64,000 bases of DNA from Terfezia claveryi (taxonomy: Eukaryota; Ascomycota; Pezizomycetes; Pezizales; Pezizaceae), in the NCBI GenBank assembly GCA_015179025.1, contig WHUX01000043.1, forward strand, positions 298,536 through 362,535, written 5' to 3'. Positions 1-10,289 of the stretch are shown one piece after another. The translations under genes and the position numbers were made by a program. Within the stretch, counting starts at the first letter, position 1, and each line of letters opens with the position of its first letter. The notes below the pieces were generated by a model that ran no database searches, was not told the DNA's origin, and saw only the letters and a list, made by a program, of their open reading frames with translations.

Positions 1-1190
1 CGCTAATAATTCTTTTGAAAGGTAGGATAATTGAGTTGTGCTGGATTAAATTTTCTAAGTGGAAGCATGATGGTCTGATATGCGTCAACGGTCCTTGACC
101 TATCCAAGATCCTAGTCCTACATCACTAGCATCACAGACTAAATATTTGGGTTCAGTAGATTCATTATTCCAGGGTTTTAAAACATGTGGGGAATTCACG
201 AGTTCCTTGAGTTTTTCAAATGCCGTTATGAGTATCTGTCCATTCCCATTTCTTTGTTTCTCCTTGCAGTTCTGACAGGGTGCTTGCATACGATGCCAAG
301 TCAGGAATAAATCTGCTGAGATAATTAACGATTCCAAGGAATCCTCTAAGATCCTTTTTTCTTGTAGGAGTTGGAAATGTTAATATAGTAGTCCTTTCTT
401 CGGGTCTACGTGTAATCCATCTGATGTCAAAACGTGTCCTAAGATTTCCAATCTTGGAGTAAAGAACTGGCATTTGCTTTCTTTGAGATAGAATTTCTCA
501 TCCTGTAGACGTTGAAGTACTTTCTTCAATAATTCTACATGTTCTTCATACGTTTTAGAGAATATAATAATATCATCAATATAGATGATTAAATTTTTAT
601 AGACCATGTCCTTAAAAATTTCATGCATAACGCGACCATGGTAGCAGGTGCGTTACGATCCCCTTGTTGCATGACTCTACTTCTGAAATATCCCATGTGA
701 CATAAAAAGGTAGAGTGTTGCTCAGATTCTTCATCGTTCCTAATATTAAAAAATCCGTCGGCTAAGTCGACCTTAGTCCAAATGGGATTTCCGCTACTAG
801 TTCAATAGCTTCATTAATATCTGGCAATGGGGTGTGATCGGTTCGACGGCTAAATTGCGGTCTCGACAGTCATTGACATGTCGGGCTTCTTCCGGTTTAT
901 CTCGTTTAGGGATAGTGAACATGACTACAGCATTTCTGTCATTTTCTACTCTATATATGCGACCTAATGCTTCTTCTTCGACTAATTTGTCATGGATTTG
1001 TTGTCTAAATCGATGTCCTGAGGGTCGCCATTTTGGTATCCAAGTAGCTCCTGCTTTTGGTTTGATAGAGTGATTAATTTTCCTTAGTAGCGGTAATTCC
1101 CGTGGAATTGTCTTGGGAAATAATAAGGGAAACTCCGTTACAGGGTTGAATTGTTTCTGTACCGTAGAAACAGCTGTCACGAGTTCTCTT
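1..1190 (-). pseudogene. E1 reverse transcriptase and RNase H, frame-broken
   Basis: Minus-strand pol fragment of a Ty3-type retrotransposon; it would copy element RNA to DNA in virus-like particles. About 797-1180 encodes the N-terminal RT block (PSGHRFRQQIHDKL, then the palm segment NDCRDRN). About 380-628 encodes the catalytic YIDD box followed by GHVLTSDGLHVDP. About 216-370 encodes FLGIVNYLSRFIPDLASY, the RT/RNase H connection. Positions 1-210 give RNase H with a CDASD core and continue off the window. These blocks lie in different frames with gaps near 370, 640 and 790, so the gene is dead. The same blocks occur in E2, a relative with different LTRs. Confidence 0.85.
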
Positions 1191-1299
1191 TCTGAATCGG
1201 TTTCGTCTGCGTCACTAATATTTTCCCAATTATCCGGTTCACTATAATCTGTGACTGATTCACAGCTGACCTGTGTATACGCTGATCTTATACCATTCG

Positions 1300-1650
1300 C
1301 ATGGTTCTAGATCCCTTCCATACACTTAGCTGAATCGTGGAATGTTTTCCGGTTGGATAGTAACTGGTTCCTGATGGCAGGAATTATTGCTCGCACTTTG
1401 CTGAGAGCAGGTTCTCCTAGTATCATGTCCCATCCAGTCAAATGAGCTACATAGAACGTTCGTTCTTCTACATAACCTATCCAATCAAGTTTGATAGTAC
1501 AAGCTTTGTCTATCGTTCCTTTTGAGCCTTTAATTGCAGTACTTAATGATTTCTTCTCGATACTTCTAGTTGGTATTTTGTATAGGTATACAAATTGAGA
1601 ATTGATTAAGTCTCCTCCCTTCGTTTGGAGATCAATTAAAGCTAGTGCGG
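1300..1650 (-). pseudogene. E1 retropepsin-like protease region
   Basis: Minus-strand segment between gag and RT, where a retroviral-type aspartic protease belongs. Translation shows ALIDLQTKGGDLIN, then a conserved TAIKGSKG segment and WDMILGEPALS. The usual D-[ST]-G triad is not present as such; the lineage has a D-L-x-T-x-G-x-D-L-I block. E2 has the matching FDLCTSGEDLIS, so this is a lineage feature rather than damage in one copy. A stop near 1308 separates it from RT. Protease identity rests on position and the conserved blocks, not on a canonical active site. Confidence 0.6.
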
Positions 1651-3549
1651 GGTGTTGTTAGCTTTAACGAATACCTTGCTAAAATCTGGTACCTGTCTTG
1701 ACAAGGTCGTTCCTTGATTTTATCCTTGTTGTTTTTATCCTTGGTGGCTATCGGCATAGCTAAATCTTGTGCGGCTGTACGCATGGGTACCTTATTTTTT
1801 CGTTTCCTACAGTCCTTGTAGGAGTGTCCAGGGTTCCAACACCATAGACATTTCTTGTCTTTAATTAATTGCATCTTCGTCTTCTGATCCAATTTTTTTG
1901 TGATGGTGTCCCAATCTGAGTCCTTCCGATTCTTTGTGTTGGGTTTGGTGTTGGGATTGCTGCTAGATTAAATCCTGTTTTTTGTCGTTGATTCTGGTCC
2001 CTGGTGGACCGTGACTTCGATTTTCATTCTGAGGGTGTTGTCGTCGGGATGTATTTGTTGTGGATGGTGGGCAATATCCTTCTTGGAAGCTTCATATGAC
2101 TCGCTTGATGTACGAGCTGATCATATGACATTCTTCTTTAATTAAAGGAATTAATGTAGCTGACATGTATGGCGGCAGGTGATTAAGAAACTTTCTTCTT
2201 TTTACTTCCTGCGATATTGATGTTTGCCATCCTTGTCAATCAATTTGATTTGCATTTCAGTAAGCCAGTTGGCAAACTGTTTGATTCCCATGTGACGTCC
2301 GTCCTTGTATGGTGTGGCTGTCTCCCATCGTTTCCACAAAATGTCCTTACTAGTAGAGGGTATCAGAAAATCCCTTAGCACTAGTATGAATCCAAAGAAT
2401 GTCGCATTCTTTCCTTTTTCTCTTAGGAATTGATTATAAGTAGTAAGCGCGCTCCTTCCATTCTGAATCCAACAATTTCCAAAGCTGAAGCGCCTTCCAA
2501 ATCTATTCTTTGAGAACAAACCAACGTTGCATTGCTGTGGCCCAAGAGTCAAAATATTGTGAGTCTTGCCATTTTTTGTCTTCTCCTCTTAATTTTTCTG
2601 GCATATCAATCTTTATTCCTTTTAAAGCATTCGTTGCTTTATGGTTACCCATTGTAACCATTCCTGTTGTAGATTCCCATTGCTGGTGTTCAACTGATTT
2701 TCCTCGTTTGGGTTTTCTTTTAAGAGTTTGACTTGCAACTGACGATGCCTTATCAGAGTCCGAGCTATCATCTCCGCTATCATCGGGGTCTCGTCCTCCT
2801 CCTTGTGTTTTCTGCTGCTGTTGGTCTAGTCCTGTATCTAGATCATCATCGTCTTCTGGTAATTCTATATCTTCTGGTGGTTGGTCTTTGTTGTCTGGTT
2901 CTTTGGCTGACCCAGTCCTCCTTTCTGGTGTCTCAGGTGCTCGACCTTTGCCTTTCGATTGATCTTTTGGTGTTCTCAGGAACGCTCCTGGAAGTTCTTT
3001 GCTAGGATTGAAAAAATCCTCCGTGGTATGTGCTGATTCTTCTAGATGAGTGCCGCTCATCATGAATGCCATTATTTCTTCCCAGTTATTTATTACCCAA
3101 TTCGGTTTCCTTAAAAGTGGAACAACAGGTTTCCTTAATTCTTTACTTAAAAATGCATTCATTTCTAAGTCTTCTTCTTTGAATGGGTAAGGTGTTAGCC
3201 ATAAGTAGTGTTTTGCTACGGCTTCCATTAAGAGTCGAGTATCATCAGGATGATACTGTTGGGCATGTCCCATTGAGTGAGTATATTTCAAAATCTCCTC
3301 AATTGTTGGAAGATGTCTATTCCAAAATTCTTCTGATGCGAGAGGTAAAGCCATACTAAAATATAGTTTGGTTCCTGCTTCACTTGGTTCTCCTATTTCT
3401 ATATCGATGGGCAGATTTATTTCCCCTTCGGTGTTAGGAATTATAAATCTAGTTTTTCTGGGAGTTTCTTCTACTAATTTCTTAATATCTTCGGGTAACA
3501 TAGTTAACTGTCTCGACCTCTTAGTCTTCTTACTAAGTTCAGACGCCAT
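1632..3549 (-). pseudogene. E1 gag with CCHC zinc knuckle, frameshifted
   Basis: Structural protein of the element, expected to form the particle and bind RNA. The N-terminal frame runs from the ATG at 3549 to about 2503 (348 codons). It is rich in charged residues and has a long acidic Gln/Asp/Ser linker. A frameshift near 2510-2550 moves the reading to 2202-2552, which contains the gag-core-like WLTEMQIKLIDKDG. The nucleocapsid knuckle CLWCWNPGHSYKDC (CX2CX4HX4C) lies in a further minus frame within 1632-1892. The ATG at 3549 is the first in-frame Met and lies one base from the ATG of the divergent ORF. Confidence 0.75.
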
Positions 3550-3550
3550 T

Positions 3551-4153
3551 ATGTCTGATTTCGTCGTCTGTCCGCAACCAAATGTAGCTGGTTATGCGAT
3601 ACGATCGTCGAGTTACTTTTCTTCTTTAGTACCTTTCTGTGCTGATGGTGTGGTGGCTGATGATCCTTATGATCTCCATTCGACTGAGGGTTCTGTTGGC
3701 TCGGTGGCTCACGAGGCTGGTGAGGCTGGATGTCAGGATCCTGATGTTTCTTATAGTCCTGGTTTTTCTTCGTCTACTGGTCTAGAATCTAGTTCTAGTT
3801 CTTCTGACAAGAGTGTCATGTTTTCTGATTGGTGTATTGAGGTAGACGTTGGGGGCGCAGAGGTATTGGTAGAGATGTCTGGACCTAAGGAAGGTTCTGA
3901 TGGAGATAATTCTTTTCTGGAGGAAATGGCTACAGTGGAGGCAGCGAGATTTGAGCCTTGGGATTGTGACGCTTGGTTGTTTAGACCAATTATTCCTGGG
4001 ACCTGGGGGGCCGGTTTTTCAATGGTGTACTGGATTTATAGGTACAGATGTAATGGCGGTTGCCAGGAGTGCAAGATAAGTTGTCGATCTTATTGGGAAA
4101 AGTGTTGTGAACGAGGGTGGGATTGTTTAATGTGGGATACCACTGCCCGTTAG
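3551..4153 (+). CDS. Divergent ORF in the E1 5' leader, unknown function
   Basis: Open frame of about 200 codons on the strand opposite to gag, lying between gag and the 5' LTR. Its first ATG outside gag is at 3551; the two divergent start codons are separated by one base (CAT-T-ATG). The N-terminal half is acidic and Ser-rich. The C-terminus is Cys-rich, with about eight Cys over 26 residues around CQECKISCRSYWEKCC, which could bind metal. I recognise no family. E2, a related element with a different LTR, has a plus-strand ORF at the same place; both tails can be aligned as RY-x-C, 10-11 residues, then C-x-[SA]-YWE. That positional and sequence match argues against chance, but expression is unproven. 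Confidence 0.5.
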   Translation: MSDFVVCPQPNVAGYAIRSSSYFSSLVPFCADGVVADDPYDLHSTEGSVGSVAHEAGEAGCQDPDVSYSPGFSSSTGLESSSSSSDKSVMFSDWCIEVDVGGAEVLVEMSGPKEGSDGDNSFLEEMATVEAARFEPWDCDAWLFRPIIPGTWGAGFSMVYWIYRYRCNGGCQECKISCRSYWEKCCERGWDCLMWDTTAR

Positions 4154-4381
4154 AGCTCTGCTTAGCTTGCTTCTAAGTCTTTTGTTGATATACTGCAGTT
4201 GAGAGTCTGATGTCTCGTTTGTTGGATATTTTATTGGCTAGCTAGTTGAATAACGATATCGATTTTATATGTGCACTTAGGTATCGAATTGTATACACTG
4301 GCGTGAGTGTAATAAAGGTATCTGAAGGTTGATCAGGCCTTGGATTTAAGAGTAAAGATTAGGTAAGTGAGTTAAAAAAAA
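4154..4381. other. E1 leader between divergent ORF and LTR
   Basis: No ORF. It contains GGTTGATCAGGCCTT (4327-4341) followed by an AT-rich tract ending in GTTAAAAAAAA directly at the LTR edge. The same block, GGTTGATCAGGCCTT then GGTTAAAAAAA, sits at 29472-29527 in E2, so it is a conserved part of the leader. A canonical TGG-starting tRNA primer site is not visible next to the LTR. Confidence 0.55.
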
Positions 4382-5062
4382 TGTAATGAATGGTACTAGA
4401 CAGTATTCATTCGGTACCGTTTATACAATCTATATCCGTAGGCATGGACGTTTGTGTATTTCGGTTCTGCTGAGGTAAGACCTCAGAAGGGTAGGGAGAT
4501 TACTATGTGGGACGTTCCCGAAGGGAACAGTAATTAACTGGTGTAATCTATCTTATATGATTTGTGCTATCTAAGCTATATGATCTTGATCTGATCGGAA
4601 TATAGGCTTGCTTGCTCTGAAGGCTTGCTTGGTTGCTTCTTGTCTTTCTTCTGTGGATTCCAGAGGGAATCCAGCGGCCTATTTATACTCCTCTGAGATC
4701 TGATGACTAAGGAAATAAATACAATAAAGGGTGGCACACCAGAAGGTGGTGCGCTGTACAAAAGGGGTCATGTGGCCATAGTAATGAGTCACACGCCATA
4801 AACGATGGTTATGTGGCCATAGTAATGAGTCACACGCCTTAAACAGAGGTCACGCGGCCATAATGAGGGTGTCTTCATATGGCAAGTGCCATGGAACTTC
4901 CCATGGTAGATTCCGCGTGCTATGGATGCTTATAAAGCAATAGGAGGCGGTAGAAGGCTAGTCCTTCAACCGAGAGCTTAGTTACATAACATAGTAGTAA
5001 TATAGGAAATACAAAAGTATATAATCAATTATATAAGCAATGAAACAATGTTCTCCATTACA
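4382..5062 (-). repeat. LTR family C, 5' LTR of E1 (681 bp)
   Basis: Bounded by TGTAATG and CATTACA, a standard TG..CA LTR edge with 7-bp inverted ends. It is the reverse complement of the solo copy at 36983-37664. The minus strand carries a TATA box (TATAAATA, seen on the plus strand at 37359 in the solo copy). The U3 has a 41-bp direct repeat around ATGGCC, and the LTR contains several short palindromes such as GTTCCC/GGGAAC and TGGATTCC/GGAATCCA. The strand was set by the TATA box and by gag lying downstream on the minus strand. Confidence 0.88.
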
Positions 5063-6001
5063 GATACTCCAGCAATGAAGATCTTGAAAAAGGAGAATAA
5101 TGCAAAGAAGGAAAAGGAAAAAGCCCCGAAAAAACAAGAGATTCCTGACTCAATGGACGAAATCATTCAACAACTAAAGGACTTGAAAATACAGAATACC
5201 AAGCTTAAGAAAATGGTGAGCACTGGTACGACACCGCCTCAGCAGCTTTTCAACCCAAATCAATACGGCCATAGAAGCTATCCACAGAATAACTCGCTCT
5301 TCGATAGACCTAGAGGATGTTACTGGTGTGGAGGGCAACACAGAAGAGAAGAATGCAGAAGTCTTAAGAAGGCCATCGAACGAGGAGAAGTGCATTTCAA
5401 GGGATATACGTTGTTCCTGGGGGATTCAGAAACGTCAATGAATACCCGAGTACCATTTCCAACACAGGACGAAGATGGGCAAGTGACTGAATGGCAAAAA
5501 GAATGGGTTGAAAAGGCCATGAAGACAAAGGAGTCGAAAATGGAGGAAATAAGTTCAACTTCAAGTGTCATTAATTTGGATTTTCCTGCGAAAAAAACGA
5601 TTGCTGCAGATTGCAGTGAAACGATGATGATGCACGACCAACCTGTGATCGTCAAGAAAGCCAAACCCGAGTCTGAAACCATGAACCAGGGAATTCTTAA
5701 GAAAGATGTTCGTGAAAAGATAAAGTTCTGGAAGCCTAAGGAAATCCAGAAACCCGAGCCAACCAAGGAAGAACTGTCAATGGAAGATGAGATCATGCAG
5801 GATATTGAAGAACTACAAGATCTGCGGTCTCAGCCTGAGGAACCTACAAAAAAGACAAAGAAGAAGACTCAGGAAGAAGAGGAGTTAAAGATAGTGCCAA
5901 ACTGGGTAAAAATGCGTGAGAACGTCGATTTGGACAAGCTCGCACATAAGTTGATGAGTGGAGAAGGTCTAAATACGGAGGAAATTTTAGCAACTGCGTG
6001 A
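5063..6001 (+). pseudogene. F gag C-terminal part with CCHC knuckle
   Basis: The frame is open from the E1 junction; an ATG at 5048 lies inside the E1 LTR, so it is not the native start. The first internal Met is at 5075. Visible are a lysine-rich segment, a short amphipathic stretch (IIQQLKDLKIQNTKLKKM) that could be a coiled coil, and one zinc knuckle CYWCGGQHRREEC (CX2CX4HX4C) near 5317-5356. A charged linker of about 200 residues follows. This is the C-terminal nucleocapsid half of a fungal Ty3 gag; the capsid half is absent from the window. The frame ends at TGA 5999-6001, but the same frame stays open after it into the protease, suggesting a former CGA. Confidence 0.75.
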
Positions 6002-6598
6002 ACTGAACTTGTACAAAGGTGCACTAGGATCAAGCGTGTGCCGAAGATCAATGAAATTCAGCAAAGACTCGAACAAAATATACACGCAGTTGTGAACAGA
6101 GTTTTTAGGCAAGAAGCAGATCGGGAACTGTATACAGCAGCATGTCCTACATGCATAGCTGTCCTAAATGACAAAGATCGAGAAGCACTCGAGATGCTTA
6201 TTGATGGAGGTTCTGAACTCAATATTGTGCACGAAGATATTGTCCGAGAATACAATATTTCCATGGATGTTAAGGTCAATTGGTCGGTAGGAGGAGCGAC
6301 AGGACATAGTACATGAGTACTAGGAGTTTGTCATAAGGTCACAGTCATGATAGGAGGAGTTGTTACCTCTGGAAGATTCTTTGTGATGGAAGATATGACA
6401 CGTGAAGTAATCTTGGGTAGACCTTGGGTAAGGTCAGTGAGAATGAAGGAAGATAATCGAGATGATGGTAATTGCTACATTACGGTTACAGGAACAAATG
6501 GAGACGAAGTAATGTTCTGCGTAGTTCCGGCAAATCATGGGAGGAACCGGGATGAAGCAAAGATCAGGTATATTGTGGGAAAAGAGGACAATCAATGA
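6002..6598 (+). pseudogene. F protease region
   Basis: Continues the gag frame. It contains MLIDGGSELNIVHEDIV near 6193-6243, a retropepsin-like active-site context (D-G-G-S in place of D-S/T-G-A), followed by VILGRPWV, which matches the ILG[KR]PWL block of retroelement proteases. An in-frame TGA at 6314-6316 interrupts it and could derive from CGA. The frame closes with TGA at 6596-6598, which overlaps the ATG of the pol frame as ATGA. Protease would cleave the gag-pol polyprotein. Identity is by motif and position. Confidence 0.7.
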
Positions 6599-6837
6599 AC
6601 TTCCCGGAGCTCATTGATTGGAGGATAATACCGGAACAGAATAATGATAATACTAATATGGATACGGATAATTTTTGTCTTCAGGATTCTGTTTTGTCGA
6701 AAAAAGAAATACAGACGTTATATAAGAAGAAAGCGGATAAAGTACGACCGGTTAATGTGCCGCATGAAGATGGAGCGAAGCCAGTGGGAGACAAAGATTG
6801 GAGAGAAAAAAGAATTGCTTCCGAAAAAGCGCTTTTT

Positions 6838-6867
6838 GAGAGTCGAACAAAAAACGGTATGACTCTC
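6838..6867. repeat. GAGAGTC/GACTCTC palindrome inside F pol
   Basis: GAGAGTCGAAC followed by GGTATGACTCTC, an imperfect inverted repeat. It is the same motif that occurs in LTR families A and B and twice more in F (11983-12012 and 12188-12217). Here it lies within coding sequence and is translated as ESRTKNGMTLRS. Confidence 0.8.
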
Positions 6868-7051
6868 AGATCGGATATAGACCAATCCCTTTACGAACTC
6901 GGATGGCTAGTACCGAAATTTTCAGATATTCCTAAGGGATCGAGATTAACACCGGAACGAGTACAAAATCTACATATAGGAGAAAGCATTATGTCTCAAG
7001 AAAAACAGATACTGATAGAAGTATTATATAATCGGGAAGTAGCTATTGCAT

Positions 7052-7203
7052 CAGGAAAAAATTATAGTTTGCCTTTAGTGGCACCCAAGGCACCTATAAA
7101 ACAAGTACTATTTGTTTACTGGGTGCCTTGGGTGCCAGTGGGCGCCAGTAGGCGCCATCAGGCGCCCTGGATACCACTAAAGGCAAACTATAATTCTTTC
7201 CTG
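7052..7203. mobile_element. 152-bp hAT-like MITE in F pol
   Basis: Terminal inverted repeats begin CAGGAAA and end TTTCCTG, and continue through TATAGTTTGCCTTTAGTGG on both sides with one mismatch at the outer part. The flanking 8-mers TATTGCAT (7044-7051) and ATGTGCTT (7204-7211) share four positions and would be a decayed 8-bp duplication. Independent support is that deleting 152+8 bp restores the pol frame. CAGG-type ends and an 8-bp duplication are typical of hAT elements. The interior has four to five tandem GGTGCC/GGCGCC units (about 7121-7166) and no coding capacity. Confidence 0.75.
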
Positions 7204-8740
7204 ATGTGCTTATGATTTCTCACAAAAAGGGGTATTTCGGGAAGAAGTTGAACCGCCACATAAAATACCGACTATTCCACATATACCGTGGCAAGCACCA
7301 AGTTTTCATATACCTAAGGCATTGATTCCTGAAGTTACGAAAATTTGCGAGGATAGAATTAAGTGTGGAACGCTAGAATACAGTTTTGGGCCATACAGAA
7401 ATCCATGGTTCCTGGTCAAGAAGAAAAATAGGAAATATCGGTTAATTAACGCGGCTATACATCTCAATGCGGTTACTATTAAGGATGCGTCTCTTCCTCC
7501 GAATGTCGATATGTTCAGTGAAGAATTTGTGGAATATCCATTGGTATCTTTAATGGATTTATTTTCCGGGTACGATCAATGTGCCTTGGCGCCTGAATCC
7601 AGAGATATGACTGCATTTATTACTCCATTCGGTTTACTTCGTATGACGACCTTACCACAAGGATATACGAATGGTGTTCAAGTGTTCGATCAAGTTATTA
7701 AGAAAGCACTTCGAGCTGAGATTGCAAGACGATTAGCTGCACCTTTTATTGATGACGTTGCTTCAAAAGCTAGCTCAAGAAGTTGGTATCTTCTAAAAGA
7801 CGGAACATTTGAAGAAGTTTTACCCGGTGTTAGGCGTTATGTTATGGAAGCAATCTATTCGGTGGATCAAACATTAGCAGACCTTGAAAGAGCAGGGGCT
7901 ACAATTTCCGGAGAAAAGAGCAAATTTCTTAAGGATGGTCTCAAAATTGTGGCTTTTATCTGTGGATCAAATAGCAGAACGCCTGACGAGGAAAAAGTCA
8001 GGAAGATAATTGATTGGCCACCCTGCCAAAATGTTACTGAAGTCAAGGCTTTCATAGGAACTTGTGTGTATTACCGGATTTGGATCGAAAAGTTTACTTG
8101 GATTGCGGAACCATTATATAAGTTAACAAGAGGTAATGTGGAGTTTAATTGGGGAGAAGAACAACAAAAGGCAATGGCGATTCTGAAGGAAAAGTTGACG
8201 AATCCGCCTGCGCTTAAACCGATAGATTATGAACCTGGACAAGGGAAGATCATATTATCGGTGGATTCTTCATTAATTCAGTGGGGCGCAATATTACAAC
8301 AAGCTGAACTGCAGGACGAAAAGATAAGGCATCCTGCGAGGTACGAAAACGGTGTATGGAAAGGAGCTGAGAAAGGCTACGATTCTGGAAAATTGGAATG
8401 TCGAGGACTATTGAAGGCATTGAAGAAGACAAGAAATTACTTGTATGGAGTAAGATTTCTGGTCGAGATATGTGCAAAGACTTTAGTGCATCAATTAAAC
8501 CAGCCAGCTTCTGATTTACCAGGATCAGTAGTTACGAGATGGTTAGCGTGGATTCGATTATTCGATTTCGAGGTCAAGCATGTCTCCGGAGTCAAACATA
8601 GTGGACCTGACGGATTATCTAGAAGAGAAAGAGGAGTTGATTCACCGGAAGAACTCTCACCTGATGAGTTTGATGACATTCTAGACGCAGATCTAGACCT
8701 CATTAGTGCAAAATTGGAGCCAGAGACCCATAGATTATGA

Positions 8741-10078
8741 GAATGCATATTGCCAGCTCAAATATCAGCGACAGATACGAAATGGTTTGGCAACATTATA
8801 GATTACCTTACCACGATGCAAAGACCAGGTGGTATAGCGGATAAAGATTTTCGAAAAATCCGGTATCAAGCAACTAGATATATGATTCGGGACGGGAATC
8901 TATACAAACGGATGAAAGGAAATATGCCACCCGCAAGAGTTATTTGGGATGATGCAGAAAAAAGGCGAATATTGCAAGAACTACACGATGAAAGTGGACA
9001 TCGCGGAAGGAATGGTACTTACTAGAAAATTAAGCTACGTTATTGGTGGAGAAATCTATACGATGACGTAAGAAAATATGTCCGTACATGCGATGGATGT
9101 CAACGACGTAAACCTAACCAGTTTGACGAGGAACTACACCCAATACTGTATAGTGCCATGTGGAGAAAAGTCGGACTAGACATAATTCATATGCCGAAAG
9201 ATGCAGGTTGTGGTTACATTGTGGTAATGCGGGATGATTTTACTGGATGGATTGAAGCTAAACCTATTCGAAGTACAAACGCTAAGACTGTTGCAGTATT
9301 CGTGCTAGATTGGATTACCCGATTTGGAGTACCAGCGCGCATTGTATGCGACAATGGATCGGAAAATAAAGGAGAAGTACAAGAAATATTGAAGCAATAC
9401 AACATTGTCAATATCGTGATTGCTGCATACCACCCTCAATCCAACGCTTTAGTGGAAAGAGGACATCAACAAATCATAGATGTGCTTGCGAAATTGAGGA
9501 AGAACTGGACTAAAAATTTGCCGTTTGTTCTTTGAGCTGATCGAATTACAACACGAGTTTCTATGGGATATCCGCCATTTACACTGGTGTTTGGACAAGA
9601 TTGTGTGCTTCCAATTGAATTGACAGCTATATCATGGGCAATGGTTGATTGGAATCGTATTTCTACAAGAGATCAACTGCTTGCCACCCAAGCAAAACAA
9701 CTGGAAAGAAAGAAAGAGCGTTTAGAGATTGCAGCGGATCGGTTAGCGAAGAATCGACAAGCAAACAAAACATTCTTTGATTGGAATAGAAGACAAAGGA
9801 AGGAAGATCTAGATATCGGAGATTTGGTTCTTCTCTATAACAGCGTCCTAACTAAGCAATGGTCAAGAAAGCTAGAAAACCGTTGGCTTGGCCCGTACCG
9901 GATAAGAGATCTACGCAGGGATCGGGGAACTTACCTATTGGAGGAATTGGATGGCACTCCCATGAAACTACCATATTCAGGAGAAAGATTGAAGAGGTTT
10001 TACCCAAGAACAGGGGTAGATTGTGAAGAATATGGCGAAGTACAGGATGAAACAAATGAAATGGATCTCGACCAATAG
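8741..10078 (+). pseudogene. F integrase
   Basis: Same frame as RT/RNase H. The zinc-binding module is visible as HDESGHRG and then CDGCQRRK (HHCC type, about 8986-9110). The catalytic core has DIIHMP (first Asp), CDNGSENKG (second Asp) and PQSNALVERGHQ (Glu). After the core come a basic helix and a GPYRIRDLRRDRGTYLLEELDG module, typical of the C-terminal domain of Ty3 integrases. No chromodomain is evident. In-frame stops at 9023-9025 (TAG) and 9533-9535 (TGA) interrupt the frame; the second fits TGG to TGA. The protein would insert element cDNA into the host genome. Confidence 0.85.
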
Positions 10079-10151
10079 GAAATAGTGCAAAAATTTTCAA
10101 TTCGAAATTTGGTCATAAGGGAACTTCAGAATGGCCTGGAGTTTACTACCA

Positions 10152-10168
10152 TTAAGAAGGGGGGACGA
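10152..10168 (+). promoter_or_regulatory. Polypurine tract copy 1 of F
   Basis: TTAAGAAGGGGGGACG lies just after the integrase, where plus-strand priming normally occurs. The same 16-mer recurs at 11834-11849. No LTR follows this copy; a pyrimidine-rich leader and an ORF follow instead. Confidence 0.6.
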
Positions 10169-10289
10169 ATAACCCATTCTCCTCTCTTTCGAACTTCATA
10201 CCATACACACACAGCACTTTTACTTACATTTCCCAAATACACCTCTACTTTCACATATCTTTATATCTTCTCTTTTACTTCTATACACA
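10169..10289 (+). promoter_or_regulatory. Pyrimidine-rich leader before the F extra ORF
   Basis: C/T-rich run with CACACACACAGCAC and repeated CTTTTACTT-like tracts, ending in TATACACA before ATG at 10290. CT-rich leaders with CACAATG are common near start sites of highly expressed fungal genes. That it acts as an internal promoter is inference. Confidence 0.4.

Larger units (their letters stand above)
1..5062 (-). mobile_element. E1, Ty3/Gypsy LTR retrotransposon, right part only
   Basis: Minus-strand element cut by the left window edge. From its 5' end (high coordinates) it has an LTR at 4382-5062, a leader with a divergent plus-strand ORF, gag (3549 down to about 2202), a CCHC knuckle near 1810-1860, a protease-like segment, RT, and RNase H running off position 1. 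Integrase and the 3' LTR must lie to the left. Several frame breaks make it inactive. No 5-bp duplication flanks the LTR itself (AAAAA on the left, GATAC on the right), so it is not a solo LTR. GATAC at 5063-5067 should recur beyond the left edge if E1 is a simple insertion into element F. Confidence 0.85.
6595..8740 (+). pseudogene. F reverse transcriptase and RNase H, split by a small inverted-repeat insertion
   Basis: Pol frame, shifted by -1 relative to gag-protease and starting at an ATG that overlaps the protease stop (ATGA). 6595-7051 encodes the N-terminal linker. After the insertion at 7052-7203 the frame resumes and includes PWFLVKKKNRKYRLINAA, LMDLFSGYDQ, PQGYTNGVQVFDQ and the catalytic APFIDDV box (FIDD in place of YxDD). 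RNase H shows LSVDSSLIQWG and LECRGLLKAL. Removing 160 bp (152-bp insertion plus one 8-bp target copy) puts both halves in one frame, so the insertion is the only break before TGA 8738-8740. That stop is in frame with the integrase and could be a mutated CGA. Confidence 0.85.
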
